A model generated the notes under the pieces. That model saw only the letters and a program-made list of their open reading frames with translations. It made no database searches and was not told where the DNA came from. DNA of 44,032 nucleotides from Thiotrichaceae bacterium (GTDB lineage Bacteria > Pseudomonadota > Gammaproteobacteria > Beggiatoales > Beggiatoaceae). The translations under genes and the position numbers were made by a program. Below are positions 26,806 to 35,390 of this stretch, in pieces; positions within the stretch are counted from its first letter, which is position 1, and each line of letters begins with the position of its first letter. The DNA lies in the NCBI GenBank assembly GCA_028688145.1, contig JAQTYU010000019.1:1-44032 (forward strand). Direction: 5' to 3'.

Positions 26806-28361
26806 TGCAATTGTGGAAATTTAACGGCGGCGTACATGTTGACGGGCACAAACGCATTTCCAGCGAACAAGCGATTGTGCAAGCCAAAATTCCTAAGCTT
26901 TTGATTTTGCCCTTGTTACAACATTTAGGCGTTCCCACTGAACCGATTGTGAGTATTGGTGAACGGGTGTTGGCGGGACAAGTGATTGCGCGTTGTCGGG
27001 GCGAAAATCAAGATTCATTAATGAGTGCGCCGATTCATGCTTCCACTTCGGGCACGGTGCTGGCGATTGAAGCGCGTGAAGTGCCGCATCCGTCGGGCTT
27101 GACTGCGATGTGTATCATCATCGAAACCGATGGCAAAGATGAATGGATTGCGCGTCAGCCTTTAGAACATTATCAACAGCTTGACCCGAATTTAGTGCGT
27201 CGTCATATTGCCCAAGCGGGGGTTGTCGGATTGGGCGGCGCGGGTTTTCCAACCCATATTAAATTGAAGCCGCAAGGCATTAATACCTTAATTATCAATG
27301 GGGCAGAATGCGAACCCTATATTACTTGCGATGACCGTTTAATGCAGGAACGTCCGCTCGATGTCATCACCGGGGCAGAAATTATGCGCCATGTGTTGGG
27401 CGGGGCGAAACGCGGCATTATTGCGGTCGAGGACAATAAACCCGAAGCCTATGAAGCTTTGCAAGATGCTTTAGAGCATACCGCGATTCAAGGCTGGGAA
27501 CTGATTAAAATTCCCACGCTGTATCCCAGCGGCGGCGCACGCCAATTAATTAGAATTCTGCTTGGCATTGAAATTGGGCGCAGTCAGCAATCCTCAGAAT
27601 TTGGCATTGTGATGCACAATATTGAAACGGCGCGGGCGGTTTATCGGGCGGTGCAACGCGGCAGACCTTTGGTGTCACGGGTCGTCACCATTACGGGCGA
27701 TGGGGTGGAACGTCCGCAAAATTTAGAAGTTTTGCTCGGCACGCCGATGTCTGAATTGCTGGAAGCCTGCGGGCGCAAAGCGGATTTAGAACGCGTGGTG
27801 ATGGGCGGCGGGATGATGGGTTTTGCGTTGTCTAGCGATGAAATGCCCGTGATTAAAACCACCAATTGCTTAATTGCGCATCGTGCTGCCAGCATTGAAC
27901 CGCCCGCCCCTGCCTTGCCTTGTATTCGTTGTGGCGCGTGTGAACTCTCCTGCCCGCTGAATTTATTGCCGCAGCAATTATATTGGTACGCCCGCGCCAA
28001 GGATTTCAAAAAAGTGCAGGAATATAATATTTTTGATTGTATTGAATGCGGTTGTTGCGCTTATGTCTGCCCCAGCAATTTGCCCTTGGTGGATTATTAC
28101 CGCTATGCGAAAGCGGAAGTGCGGGAAATTAATCAGGAAAATAAAAAAGCAGAACAAGCTAAACGGCGTTATGAATTTCATCAATTGCGGGCAGAGCGTG
28201 AAAAACAAGCGCGTGAAGCGCGTCATCAACAAGTTCCAGTAGCTGAAGTAAGCAGTGAAGTGGTTGCGCCTGAAGTGCTTGCGGAAATGGATGAGTCGGC
28301 GCGTAAAAAAGCATTAATTCAAGCGATGTTAGCTAAGAAAGCGAAACCGCCTGAGTCTTAA
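26805..28361 (+). CDS. rsxC: Rnf/Rsx electron transport complex subunit C
   Basis: NADH/FMN-binding peripheral subunit, 518 residues. The N-terminal barrel starts WKFNGGVHVDGHK. The glycine-rich nucleotide region is GVVGLGGAGFPTHIKL and the flavin region INGAECEPYITCDDRLM. Two 4Fe-4S motifs, CIRCGACELSCP and CIECGCCAYVCPSNLPLVDY, follow near 375 and 415. The C-terminus is a charged Lys/Glu/Ala-rich tail of about 80 residues, much shorter than the repeat-rich tail of E. coli RsxC. In usual operons rsxD, rsxG and rsxE come next; here an intergenic region with an ISAs1 remnant follows. Confidence 0.95.
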   Translation: MQLWKFNGGVHVDGHKRISSEQAIVQAKIPKLLILPLLQHLGVPTEPIVSIGERVLAGQVIARCRGENQDSLMSAPIHASTSGTVLAIEAREVPHPSGLTAMCIIIETDGKDEWIARQPLEHYQQLDPNLVRRHIAQAGVVGLGGAGFPTHIKLKPQGINTLIINGAECEPYITCDDRLMQERPLDVITGAEIMRHVLGGAKRGIIAVEDNKPEAYEALQDALEHTAIQGWELIKIPTLYPSGGARQLIRILLGIEIGRSQQSSEFGIVMHNIETARAVYRAVQRGRPLVSRVVTITGDGVERPQNLEVLLGTPMSELLEACGRKADLERVVMGGGMMGFALSSDEMPVIKTTNCLIAHRAASIEPPAPALPCIRCGACELSCPLNLLPQQLYWYARAKDFKKVQEYNIFDCIECGCCAYVCPSNLPLVDYYRYAKAEVREINQENKKAEQAKRRYEFHQLRAEREKQAREARHQQVPVAEVSSEVVAPEVLAEMDESARKKALIQAMLAKKAKPPES

Positions 28362-28434
28362 ATAAACTGTGTCTCCACCCTAAACCACTACCATTAAGTT
28401 AAGCGTAGAATGAGGCTAGATGAGGGGTTTAGCT

Positions 28435-28455
28435 TCCCCCTTTGAAAAAGGGGGA
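28435..28455. terminator. TCCCCCTTT hairpin after rsxC
   Basis: TCCCCCTTT (28435-28443) and AAAGGGGGA (28447-28455) make a perfect 9-bp stem with loop GAA. It belongs to the family of GC-rich palindromes seen at 29955-29985, 32661-32752 and 41723-41875. It could terminate rsxABC although no T-run follows. Confidence 0.5.
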
Positions 28456-28509
28456 CTGAGGGGAGGGTTGCGTCAAAGAAGCTAAAGATAGGGAGAAGGC
28501 GCGTGCTTA

Positions 28510-28757
28510 TATGTTTGGAAAGTGGATACAAGGCGCATAGAGAACAACTTACACTGGGTAAAGGATGTTGTTTTGAAAGAAGATAGCTGCGCAATCTCTA
28601 AACCAAATTCAGCCTTGGTGATGGGTATTTTACGGAGCATCGGGTTAAACTTACTGAGGTTTGCAGGTGTGAGTTCTGTGAGTGAGGGAATCATGAAAAT
28701 GTGTGCGGGGGTTGAAACCCTGATGGGGCTGATTAGCCAGTCTAGCCCCTCAGAATA
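28510..28757 (+). pseudogene. ISAs1-type transposase C-terminal remnant
   Basis: The frame reads RRIENNLHWVKDVVLKEDSC and continues SALVMGILRSIGLNLLRF before a stop at 28756. This is the C-terminal block of ISAs1-family (H-repeat) transposases (xIENxLHWxLDVxFxED ... LxxLRxxALNLL). The first three quarters are missing. The rest of 28362-28869 holds only palindromic repeat DNA and AT-rich sequence. Confidence 0.75.
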
Positions 28758-28869
28758 AAGTGTTTGGATAAGAATGAGTTACAGTAATATGTATCGTAAC
28801 TTTTTATTTAATATAGTGATTTAACTCTTTGATGCAGCCATCGGGAATGAGGGGGTTGGGGGCTTTCAC

Positions 28870-29745
28870 TTAAGCTTCTAACTTCAATAAATATTCCAAA
28901 TAAGCCCCATAACCGTTCTTGCTCAAAGGCTTGGCTAACGCCGCTAATTGTTCGTTGCTGATGTAGCCCTTGCGCCATGCGATTTCTTCGGGGCAGGCGA
29001 TTTTTAAACCTTGGCGTTTTTCGATGGTTTCCACGAACGAAGAGGCTTCTAATAAAGACTCATGCGTGCCTGTGTCTAGCCACGCCATGCCGCGCCCCAG
29101 CATTTCTACAGACAATGCGCCGCGTTCTAAATACACTTTATTCACATCGGTAATTTCTAATTCACCGCGTGCCGATGGCTTGATTTGTTTTGCAATATCA
29201 ATCACATGGTTGTCATAAAAATACAAGCCCGTGACTGCATAATGTGACTTAGGTTTAACAGGTTTTTCTTCCAAGCTGATGGCTTTACCTGCTTTATCAA
29301 ATTCAACCACGCCATAACGTTCTGGGTCTTTCACAGGATAGGCGAATACGGTTGCGCCAGATTCTTTTTCCGCAGAGCGTTGCACTTGTTTTTGAAAGTC
29401 ATGCCCGTAGAAAATATTATCGCCCAAAACCAAGGCGCAACTGTCGCCACCGATAAAATCTTCACCAATTAAAAAAGCTTGCGCCAAACCATCGGGAGAG
29501 GCTTGCACCGCATATTCAATATTGATGCCCCATTGTTTGCCATTGCCGAGTAGTTGTTCAAAGCGTGGAGTATCTTGTGGGGTTGAAATCACCAAAATGT
29601 CACGAATTCCCGCCAACATCAAGGTGCTGAGCGGATAATAAACCATCGGTTTATCATAAATCGGCAACAGTTGTTTAGACACGACTTGAGTCACTGGATG
29701 CAGGCGCGTCCCTGAACCGCCCGCAAGAATAATACCTTTCATCAT
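28870..29745 (-). CDS. rmlA: Glucose-1-phosphate thymidylyltransferase
   Basis: Makes dTDP-glucose from dTTP and glucose-1-phosphate, the first step to dTDP-rhamnose and related sugars. About 291 residues, the normal RmlA/RfbA length. The nucleotide loop is [18 protein letters not shown], with [28 protein letters not shown] and [17 protein letters not shown]. Start at 29745 or the next ATG at 29742. The other dTDP-sugar genes (rmlB, C, D) are not in the window, so the pathway must be completed elsewhere. Confidence 0.95.
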   Translation of the reverse strand: MMKGIILAGGSGTRLHPVTQVVSKQLLPIYDKPMVYYPLSTLMLAGIRDILVISTPQDTPRFEQLLGNGKQWGINIEYAVQASPDGLAQAFLIGEDFIGGDSCALVLGDNIFYGHDFQKQVQRSAEKESGATVFAYPVKDPERYGVVEFDKAGKAISLEEKPVKPKSHYAVTGLYFYDNHVIDIAKQIKPSARGELEITDVNKVYLERGALSVEMLGRGMAWLDTGTHESLLEASSFVETIEKRQGLKIACPEEIAWRKGYISNEQLAALAKPLSKNGYGAYLEYLLKLEA

Positions 29746-30307
29746 GATTTAAAATATCCCGCTTTTTAGAAGATTGCTGATTACAGCCTGATTTTTGCTA
29801 TTTTATCCTAATCACGTCGCTATAAAAATACGATTTTAAGATTAAGTCTTATTTTCAAAGGCTAAGCATGGAGGATTTCAGAATTTTAATAGAAGCCCTC
29901 TAAAAAAGTGATTATCATAATTTAGCTTGTTGTATTTTCAGATTTCGAGCCTTTGACAAAGGGGGAATGAGGGGAGGGCTGCGGCAAATATTTAAATCAC
30001 GTTTTTAAATAAGCAGTTAAAGTAGATGTTGTTGTAACTCCCTCTTATGCAAACACTTTGCTTAAGGGGGAACTGGCTAATCAGACTCAACCCTTGCACA
30101 CATGCTCATTCTTCCGCCACCCAGTGTAAATGGTACTGTTGAGGATAGGTGTTTGTTGATGACTAATGCTTTTGGCTTTACGAGAGTCACACTTTTCATG
30201 TGTTATAAATCAAACGGTTAAGGGATGTACTTATTTAACTACATCTAATATTTATCTTCTTTGACGCAGCCCCCGTCAGGAGGTTGGGGGCGCAGTCAAT
30301 TAATAAA
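29746..30307. other. Intergenic region with palindromic repeats
   Basis: About 560 bases upstream of rmlA and downstream of aroA. It contains AAAGGGGGAATGAGGGGAGG near 29955-29977, similar to the sequence after rsxC. A second AT-rich hairpin-like stretch lies near 30031-30065. A GACGCAGCCCCC ... GGGGGCGCAGTC palindrome at 30263-30297 may terminate aroA. GGCTAATCAG at 30069-30078 is the inverse of CTGATTAGCC in the ISAs1 remnant, with a short GTTGA/GTGTGC match beyond it, possibly another IS scrap. No gene is supported. Confidence 0.4.
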
Positions 30308-31630
30308 TTACACCGTCTTGGTTTCCAAACCAATCCCCGCCGTTTGTGCAATGCTCACAAAATTGGGAAATGACGTCGCCACGTTGGCGCAATCATTGAT
30401 TAAAATTTCACCTTGGGCGCGTAATGCTGCAATGGTGAATGCCATCGCAATGCGGTGGTCGCCGTGGCTGTCAATCGTGCCGCTGCGTAATTGCCCACCT
30501 TGAATAATCATGCCGTCGGGCGTGGGTTTCGCATTGATTCCCAAAGTATTTAAACCATCTGCCATCACTTGAATACGATCACTTTCCTTGACCCGCAATT
30601 CTTCCGCACCCGTCAATACGGTTTCACCTTCTGCACAAGCGGCGGCAACGAATAACACGGGAAACTCATCAATTGCCAAGGGCACTAAGGCTTCAGGAAT
30701 ATGAATCCCGCGCAAACGGCTGGCACGAATCCGAATATCTGCTACAGGTTCGCCACCGACTTCGTGCGCGTTTAAAATTTCCAAATTCGCGCCCATTAAA
30801 CGCAGAATATCGATAATTCCCGTGCGCGTCGGATTGATGCCGACGTGGCGCAATAACACATCCGAACCTTCGGCAATGCTGGCCCCGACCATGAAAAATG
30901 CCGCTGAAGAAATATCCACAGGCACATCAATTGCGCTCGCGGTCAATTTGCCCCCGCCTTGCAAACAGGCTTTTTGACCATCGCGTTGCACAGGGTAGCC
31001 GAAACCCGTCAACATGCGCTCGGTATGGTCACGGGTGGGCGCGGGTTCAATCACGCAAGTCGTGCCTTGGGCATACAAGCCCGCCAGCAATAAACTCGAT
31101 TTGACCTGTGCGCTGGCAATCGGCATTGCATACGTAATGCCTTGTAAATTTTGCCCGCCGTGAATGTGTAAAGGCGGCGTGCCCGTTTCGGTGCTGTCAA
31201 TGCGTGCACCCATTAACGCGAGCGGCTGTGAAACCCGTTTCATCGGGCGACGTGATAAGGAGGAATCACCTGTTAAAGTGCAATCAAAGGCTTGTCCTGC
31301 CAATAAGCCAGACAGTAAGCGCATTGAAGTCCCTGAATTCCCTAAATATAATTCTTGTTTGGGGGCTTGCAAACCATGTAAACCCACGCCGTGCACAATT
31401 ACTTGAGTTGCCGCAGGACGGCTAATGTTCACGCCCATTGCCTGAAATGCCGCCAAGGTGCACAGCGTATCTTCGCCTTCTAAAAAGCCCGTGACTTCGG
31501 TCGTGCCTTCTGCCAACGCACCCAACATCAAAGCGCGGTGTGAAATCGATTTATCCCCTGCGACGCGGTGTTCACCTTGTAATTTACCGCCTGCTTGTAC
31601 GCAAAATTGAATATTCGCTGTTGAACTCAT
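30308..31630 (-). CDS. aroA: 3-phosphoshikimate 1-carboxyvinyltransferase (EPSP synthase)
   Basis: Sixth step of the shikimate pathway, joining phosphoenolpyruvate to shikimate-3-phosphate. 440 residues. GDKSISHRALMLGALAEG is the substrate-binding N-terminal motif, LYLGNSGTSMRLLSGLLAG is the phosphoenolpyruvate motif, and ESDRI with HGDHRIAMAF are near the C-terminus. The GNSGT motif and overall divergence from E. coli AroA point to the class II type (Bacillus/Agrobacterium-like), which is typically less glyphosate sensitive; that class call is tentative. It lies 21 bases downstream of the legB-like gene on the same strand. Confidence 0.95.
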   Translation of the reverse strand: MSSTANIQFCVQAGGKLQGEHRVAGDKSISHRALMLGALAEGTTEVTGFLEGEDTLCTLAAFQAMGVNISRPAATQVIVHGVGLHGLQAPKQELYLGNSGTSMRLLSGLLAGQAFDCTLTGDSSLSRRPMKRVSQPLALMGARIDSTETGTPPLHIHGGQNLQGITYAMPIASAQVKSSLLLAGLYAQGTTCVIEPAPTRDHTERMLTGFGYPVQRDGQKACLQGGGKLTASAIDVPVDISSAAFFMVGASIAEGSDVLLRHVGINPTRTGIIDILRLMGANLEILNAHEVGGEPVADIRIRASRLRGIHIPEALVPLAIDEFPVLFVAAACAEGETVLTGAEELRVKESDRIQVMADGLNTLGINAKPTPDGMIIQGGQLRSGTIDSHGDHRIAMAFTIAALRAQGEILINDCANVATSFPNFVSIAQTAGIGLETKTV

Positions 31631-31651
31631 ATTTTTCTTCTCGCTTTGGGG

Positions 31652-32647
31652 TTAAATATTATAAATATCCGCTTTGTAGCGTTTTAAATTGTCCGCATTG
31701 GTAAACCATTCCACAGTTTCTTGCAAACCGCGTTTAAAGCCTTCACGCTCGCCATAGCTGGGCTTCCAATTTAATAGGCGTTGTGCTTTTTGATTATCAG
31801 CCCATAAACGTTCCACTTCGCTGTTTTCGGGGCGTAAACGCACATTATCGGTTTCAATGCTGATAGAACTGCCCATGACTTCGGCGATGAGTTGCGCAGT
31901 TTCCCCAATGGAAATCTCGTAATTACTGCCGATATTAATCACCTCGCCCACCGCTTTATCGCTGTGCAACATTGCAATAAAACCGCTGACGGTGTCTTGC
32001 ACGTAATTAAAATCGCGGGTTGGGTGCAATGCGCCGAGTTTTAATTGGCTTTTCCCTGCGGCAATTTGGGTGATAATCGTGGGAATCACGGCGCGCGCAG
32101 ATTGGCGTGGACCGTAAGTATTAAATGGGCGCATCACGCACACGGGCGTACCAAAGGCATAATAATAAGACAACGCCAACTGATCCGCCGCGATTTTGGT
32201 CGCAGAATACGGCGATTGTCCTTGCAAAGGGTGTTCTTCCGTAATCGGCACAAAACGCGCTGTGCCGTAGACTTCGCTGGTGGAAGTGTGAATCACTTTT
32301 TGAATGCCCAATTCCCGCGCCGCTTGTACGACATGTAGCGTGCCTTTGATATTGGTGTCTACATAAGTGTCGGGCGAATGATAGGAATAGGGAATTGCAA
32401 TCAGCGCGGCAAGGTGCATCACCGCATCACAGTCTAACATCGCTTTTTTAACCCCAAACGGGTCACGAATATCGCCCGTAAACACTTCAATCGCATCCAA
32501 AATTTCGGGGGAAAGTTGTTCCAACCATCCCCAAGAATTGAATGAGTTATACAACACGAAAGCGCGCACGCTGTGCCCTTGTTTCACCAAGGCTTCCACC
32601 AAATGCGAGCCGATAAATCCTTCTGAACCTGTGACTAAAATTTTCAT
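31652..32647 (-). CDS. legB: NAD-dependent sugar-nucleotide 4,6-dehydratase, LegB-like
   Basis: A 331-residue extended short-chain dehydrogenase. Nucleotide loop TGSEGFIGSHL at residues 6-16, HLAALIAIPYSYHSP, catalytic region TSTSEVYGTA and YSATKIAADQ (Y-x-x-x-K). The best recalled match is LegB, a UDP-N-acetylglucosamine 4,6-dehydratase of legionaminic acid or bacillosamine type pathways (AIPYSYHSPDTYVDTNIKGT is typical). No other sialic-acid-like biosynthesis gene is next to it, so the final sugar is unknown. It is likely cotranscribed with aroA. Confidence 0.8.
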   Translation of the reverse strand: MKILVTGSEGFIGSHLVEALVKQGHSVRAFVLYNSFNSWGWLEQLSPEILDAIEVFTGDIRDPFGVKKAMLDCDAVMHLAALIAIPYSYHSPDTYVDTNIKGTLHVVQAARELGIQKVIHTSTSEVYGTARFVPITEEHPLQGQSPYSATKIAADQLALSYYYAFGTPVCVMRPFNTYGPRQSARAVIPTIITQIAAGKSQLKLGALHPTRDFNYVQDTVSGFIAMLHSDKAVGEVINIGSNYEISIGETAQLIAEVMGSSISIETDNVRLRPENSEVERLWADNQKAQRLLNWKPSYGEREGFKRGLQETVEWFTNADNLKRYKADIYNI

Positions 32648-32660
32648 CCAATTTCCTTTA

Positions 32661-32752
32661 AAGAAGCCCCTAAATCCCCTAAAGGGGACTTTTAAAGATA
32701 AAACAATCTTTAAGGTTTAATCTTTAGCCCCCTTTAGGGGGTTGGGGGCTTG
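32661..32752. repeat. Large inverted repeat of the CCCCTAAAGGGG family
   Basis: The left unit AAGCCCCTAAATCCCCTAAA and GGGG at 32664-32688, and the right unit AGCCCCCTTTAGGGGG with TTGGGGGCTT at 32726-32751, are inverted relatives spaced by an AT-rich loop containing AAAGAT/ATCTTT. Each unit is itself a small palindrome. The same units recur at 41723-41751 and, in part, at 41850-41876. It lies between gspD and the legB-like gene and may act as terminator. Confidence 0.6.
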
Positions 32753-32773
32753 TTTTAACTAGACGACATCTTT

Positions 32774-34882
32774 TTATTTTGTTTTCATAAAGTTAAGATA
32801 TTCTGGAAGTTTAGGCGCGAACGGCTTGTCTAAACTCAAGCGTTGTCGAAATGTCTCGGTCATGGATTGAGCATCTTGGTCGGTGTTAATCACATAAGGC
32901 ACGATCACAATTATCAATTCCGTACGGTTGCGGGTTTGCTTGTCTGAGCGAAAAATGCTCCCAATCAACGGCAAATCTTTTAAAATCGGCACGCCGCTGT
33001 TGCCTTGGGTGGTGCTGTTTGAAATTAAACCGCCCAGCAATACTGAACCACCATCACTTAAACTTAATTTAGTTTCTACGGAACGGTTTAAAATCACAGG
33101 CGAACTGATGTTACTGGTGCTGTTACTTTCTGCACTGCTCACTTCTTGATTCACTTCTAAATCAATGCGATTGCCTGCGTGTACCGTGGGCTTGACGTGC
33201 AAAATGACCCCCGTGCGGCGGTATTGAATTTGTTGTAATACGCCTGTTGTGCCTGCGCGTACCGTAGTGGGGTCTGTGCTTTGGCTAGTGACGATGGGGA
33301 CTTCCGTGCCCACGTTAATGCTGGCAGACTCTCCACTTTTCACCATCACACGCGGTGAAGATAGAATATTCACTTGGCTATTGCCTGCAAAAGCGTTTAA
33401 CACAGCACGCGTTTGTCCTGCACTATCAAAGGTATAGGTTAAGCCTGAGCTGGTGGCAACTCCCAATTTTGAAGCTAAAGTTCCCGTCATACCGCCTAAA
33501 TTTAAATCTTTAATCAACCATTCAATCCCTAATTGCTCTTGATCACTTAAAGTGACTTCGGCAATGGTAACTTCAATTAAGGTTTGCTTAGAAGGCTGAT
33601 CCATTTCTTTCAAGATTGGCAGCAAACGCGCCCAAGATTCGGCATCGCCCTGATATAAAATTGCATTACGATTCGTGTCAACTACCATGCGTCTACCTGT
33701 GGCTGAATTCATGGGAGTTGCAGGACTTTGCGGTACAGCAGGGTTAGTTAGGTTAGGTGTGGTCAGATTCGTATCTCCTAAAACCCCTTGCAACAAAGGC
33801 GTTAACACTTTGGAAAGATTTTCAGCCTTGGTATTTTGCACAGGATAGAAAAATAAGCCCTGTTCTTTTTTAGGTAAATGCCCCGGTTTATCTAAAGTGC
33901 CTGCCCAACGTTTGACGTGCTCTAAAACTTGAGCGTCAGCGGCAAAGGCAATCACTGCGTTCACGGTTTTTAAGGGTAATACGATTACACTGGCTAAACC
34001 TGCACCTTGGGTTGCAGTAAAACCTTGGGTATTTAACACACTGACTAATTGCGTAGACAGTTCATCCGCGCTTAAGAAGACGGGTTCTATGCGTAAACTA
34101 TAACGCCCTCTCATGTTCGGCTGATCTAAAAAAGCAACTGCTTCGGCTGCATTTCTCACTAAATCAGGCATTCCCGATAAAATAATTGCATTGCGTTCAG
34201 GGTCTTCAGAAATTTGTAATTTTTTGGAAGGATATAATTGACGCAACCAGCCTGCGACATGAACATTTCGCACCACCCGTAAGGGTACAATTTGGAACAC
34301 GGGACGGTGTGAAACAGGAACATCAGGCAAGGCACGCCCACTGATTAAAATCGGCGGTTCTCCCCCTTCAGGGGCAGCGGTCGTGGGCACAAAGCGCAAA
34401 ATATCGCCTTGTTTAACCCCCGTGACCCCATAATTATCCAAAATTTGCCGTGCCACTTGATAAAGCTGCGCGGGTGTTTGGGGTTCGCTAACGCGCAAGG
34501 TGACTAAATCTTTCTTCGTTTGTAGACTGGCTTCCACTTCAAAAGACATACCCAACAAATTCCCAAACACTTCATTAATAAATGCGGGCAAGGGCAGGCT
34601 TTCGACATTCACTTGTAGCGGTTTATTATCCTTGAATTTTTGAGTTTCACTGCCACTGCCTTGGGGGGAAACTTTATCGACGGCATTTTGATAGCTCGGA
34701 GTTTCCTTAAAACCTGTGGTACGGGAAAGTTTTGGCTGGGTTCTTTCGACCACAGGGCTTGCCTGTGAGGTATTGGCTTGAGTGTCACGCAGCGGTTCAG
34801 GCGTGCCTTGAATAGAATACGGCACACTGCACGCGGTTAATTCAAATAGAAGAATGATAACAATGAGATAGCGATACGACAT
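32774..34882 (-). CDS. gspD: Type II secretion system secretin GspD
   Basis: Outer-membrane secretin, 702 residues. A lipoprotein signal ends at LLFELTAC (Cys about residue 18), unusual for GspD without a pilotin but seen in many secretins. N0-N3 periplasmic domains follow (LPLPAFINEVFGNLLGMSFE; FQIVPLRVVRNVHVAGWLRQ; SLRIEPVFLSADELSTQLV). The C-terminal secretin domain has VTIAEVTLSDQEQLGIEW, SGESASINVGTEVPIV and LLGGLISNSTTQGNSGVPIL. Upstream on the same strand is a short GspC-like protein; no other gsp genes are in the window, so these two form a detached pair, likely acting with a core T2SS cluster elsewhere. Confidence 0.9.
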   Translation of the reverse strand: MSYRYLIVIILLFELTACSVPYSIQGTPEPLRDTQANTSQASPVVERTQPKLSRTTGFKETPSYQNAVDKVSPQGSGSETQKFKDNKPLQVNVESLPLPAFINEVFGNLLGMSFEVEASLQTKKDLVTLRVSEPQTPAQLYQVARQILDNYGVTGVKQGDILRFVPTTAAPEGGEPPILISGRALPDVPVSHRPVFQIVPLRVVRNVHVAGWLRQLYPSKKLQISEDPERNAIILSGMPDLVRNAAEAVAFLDQPNMRGRYSLRIEPVFLSADELSTQLVSVLNTQGFTATQGAGLASVIVLPLKTVNAVIAFAADAQVLEHVKRWAGTLDKPGHLPKKEQGLFFYPVQNTKAENLSKVLTPLLQGVLGDTNLTTPNLTNPAVPQSPATPMNSATGRRMVVDTNRNAILYQGDAESWARLLPILKEMDQPSKQTLIEVTIAEVTLSDQEQLGIEWLIKDLNLGGMTGTLASKLGVATSSGLTYTFDSAGQTRAVLNAFAGNSQVNILSSPRVMVKSGESASINVGTEVPIVTSQSTDPTTVRAGTTGVLQQIQYRRTGVILHVKPTVHAGNRIDLEVNQEVSSAESNSTSNISSPVILNRSVETKLSLSDGGSVLLGGLISNSTTQGNSGVPILKDLPLIGSIFRSDKQTRNRTELIIVIVPYVINTDQDAQSMTETFRQRLSLDKPFAPKLPEYLNFMKTK

Positions 34883-34910
34883 GAGTTAATCTTATGAGGT
34901 AGGTGTCAGC

Positions 34911-35378
34911 CTATGGCGTGGCAACACGGGGATAGAGATAGACAGTTTCAAGGTCTTTTTCTTCGCGCTGCACTTTAATGAAGTCAGACGCAATACTGTT
35001 TAAAATCGAATCATCAGGCAAATTTGCAGCAGGCGCGTAGCGTTTTACCTTTCCTTCGCTGTCTGCAATCAACGCAACTTTTTTGCTGCCTTCATTCACA
35101 ATGCCCACCAAACGCCATGTTTGTTTGGCAGAGGCGGTTTTCTTTTCGGCTTCGGTGAGTTCTTTGCCCCACAAGGGACGCGTCTTTAATTTTTGCGTGA
35201 GTGCACTCATATCCTGAGGTTTGGGAGCTGCGGGGAGCTGCCAAGTTGCATCATTATTCGGGGGTAAAATAGTGGGCGTTTCATCGGAAATCACCCACCA
35301 TGCAAGGCTGGCAACTCCCGCCGCACTCAATAACAGCACCACCGCTGCTTGACGATAACTGTTAGGAAGGAGTTTCAC
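34911..35378 (-). CDS. Short GspC-like type II secretion protein
   Basis: A 155-residue inner-membrane protein with one N-terminal helix (about 10-29, AAVVLLLSAAGVASLAWWVI) and a periplasmic homology-region-like domain: LKTRPLWGKELTEAEKK, WRLVGIVNEGSKKVALIA and GKVKRYAPAANLPDDSIL. In GspC this domain contacts the N0 domain of the secretin. The C-terminal PDZ domain of classical GspC is absent. It lies 28 bases upstream of gspD and 12 bases after zapE. Could also be described as a T2SS protein N-like component. Confidence 0.7.
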   Translation of the reverse strand: MKLLPNSYRQAAVVLLLSAAGVASLAWWVISDETPTILPPNNDATWQLPAAPKPQDMSALTQKLKTRPLWGKELTEAEKKTASAKQTWRLVGIVNEGSKKVALIADSEGKVKRYAPAANLPDDSILNSIASDFIKVQREEKDLETVYLYPRVATP

Positions 35379-35390
35379 AACGCGACTCGG

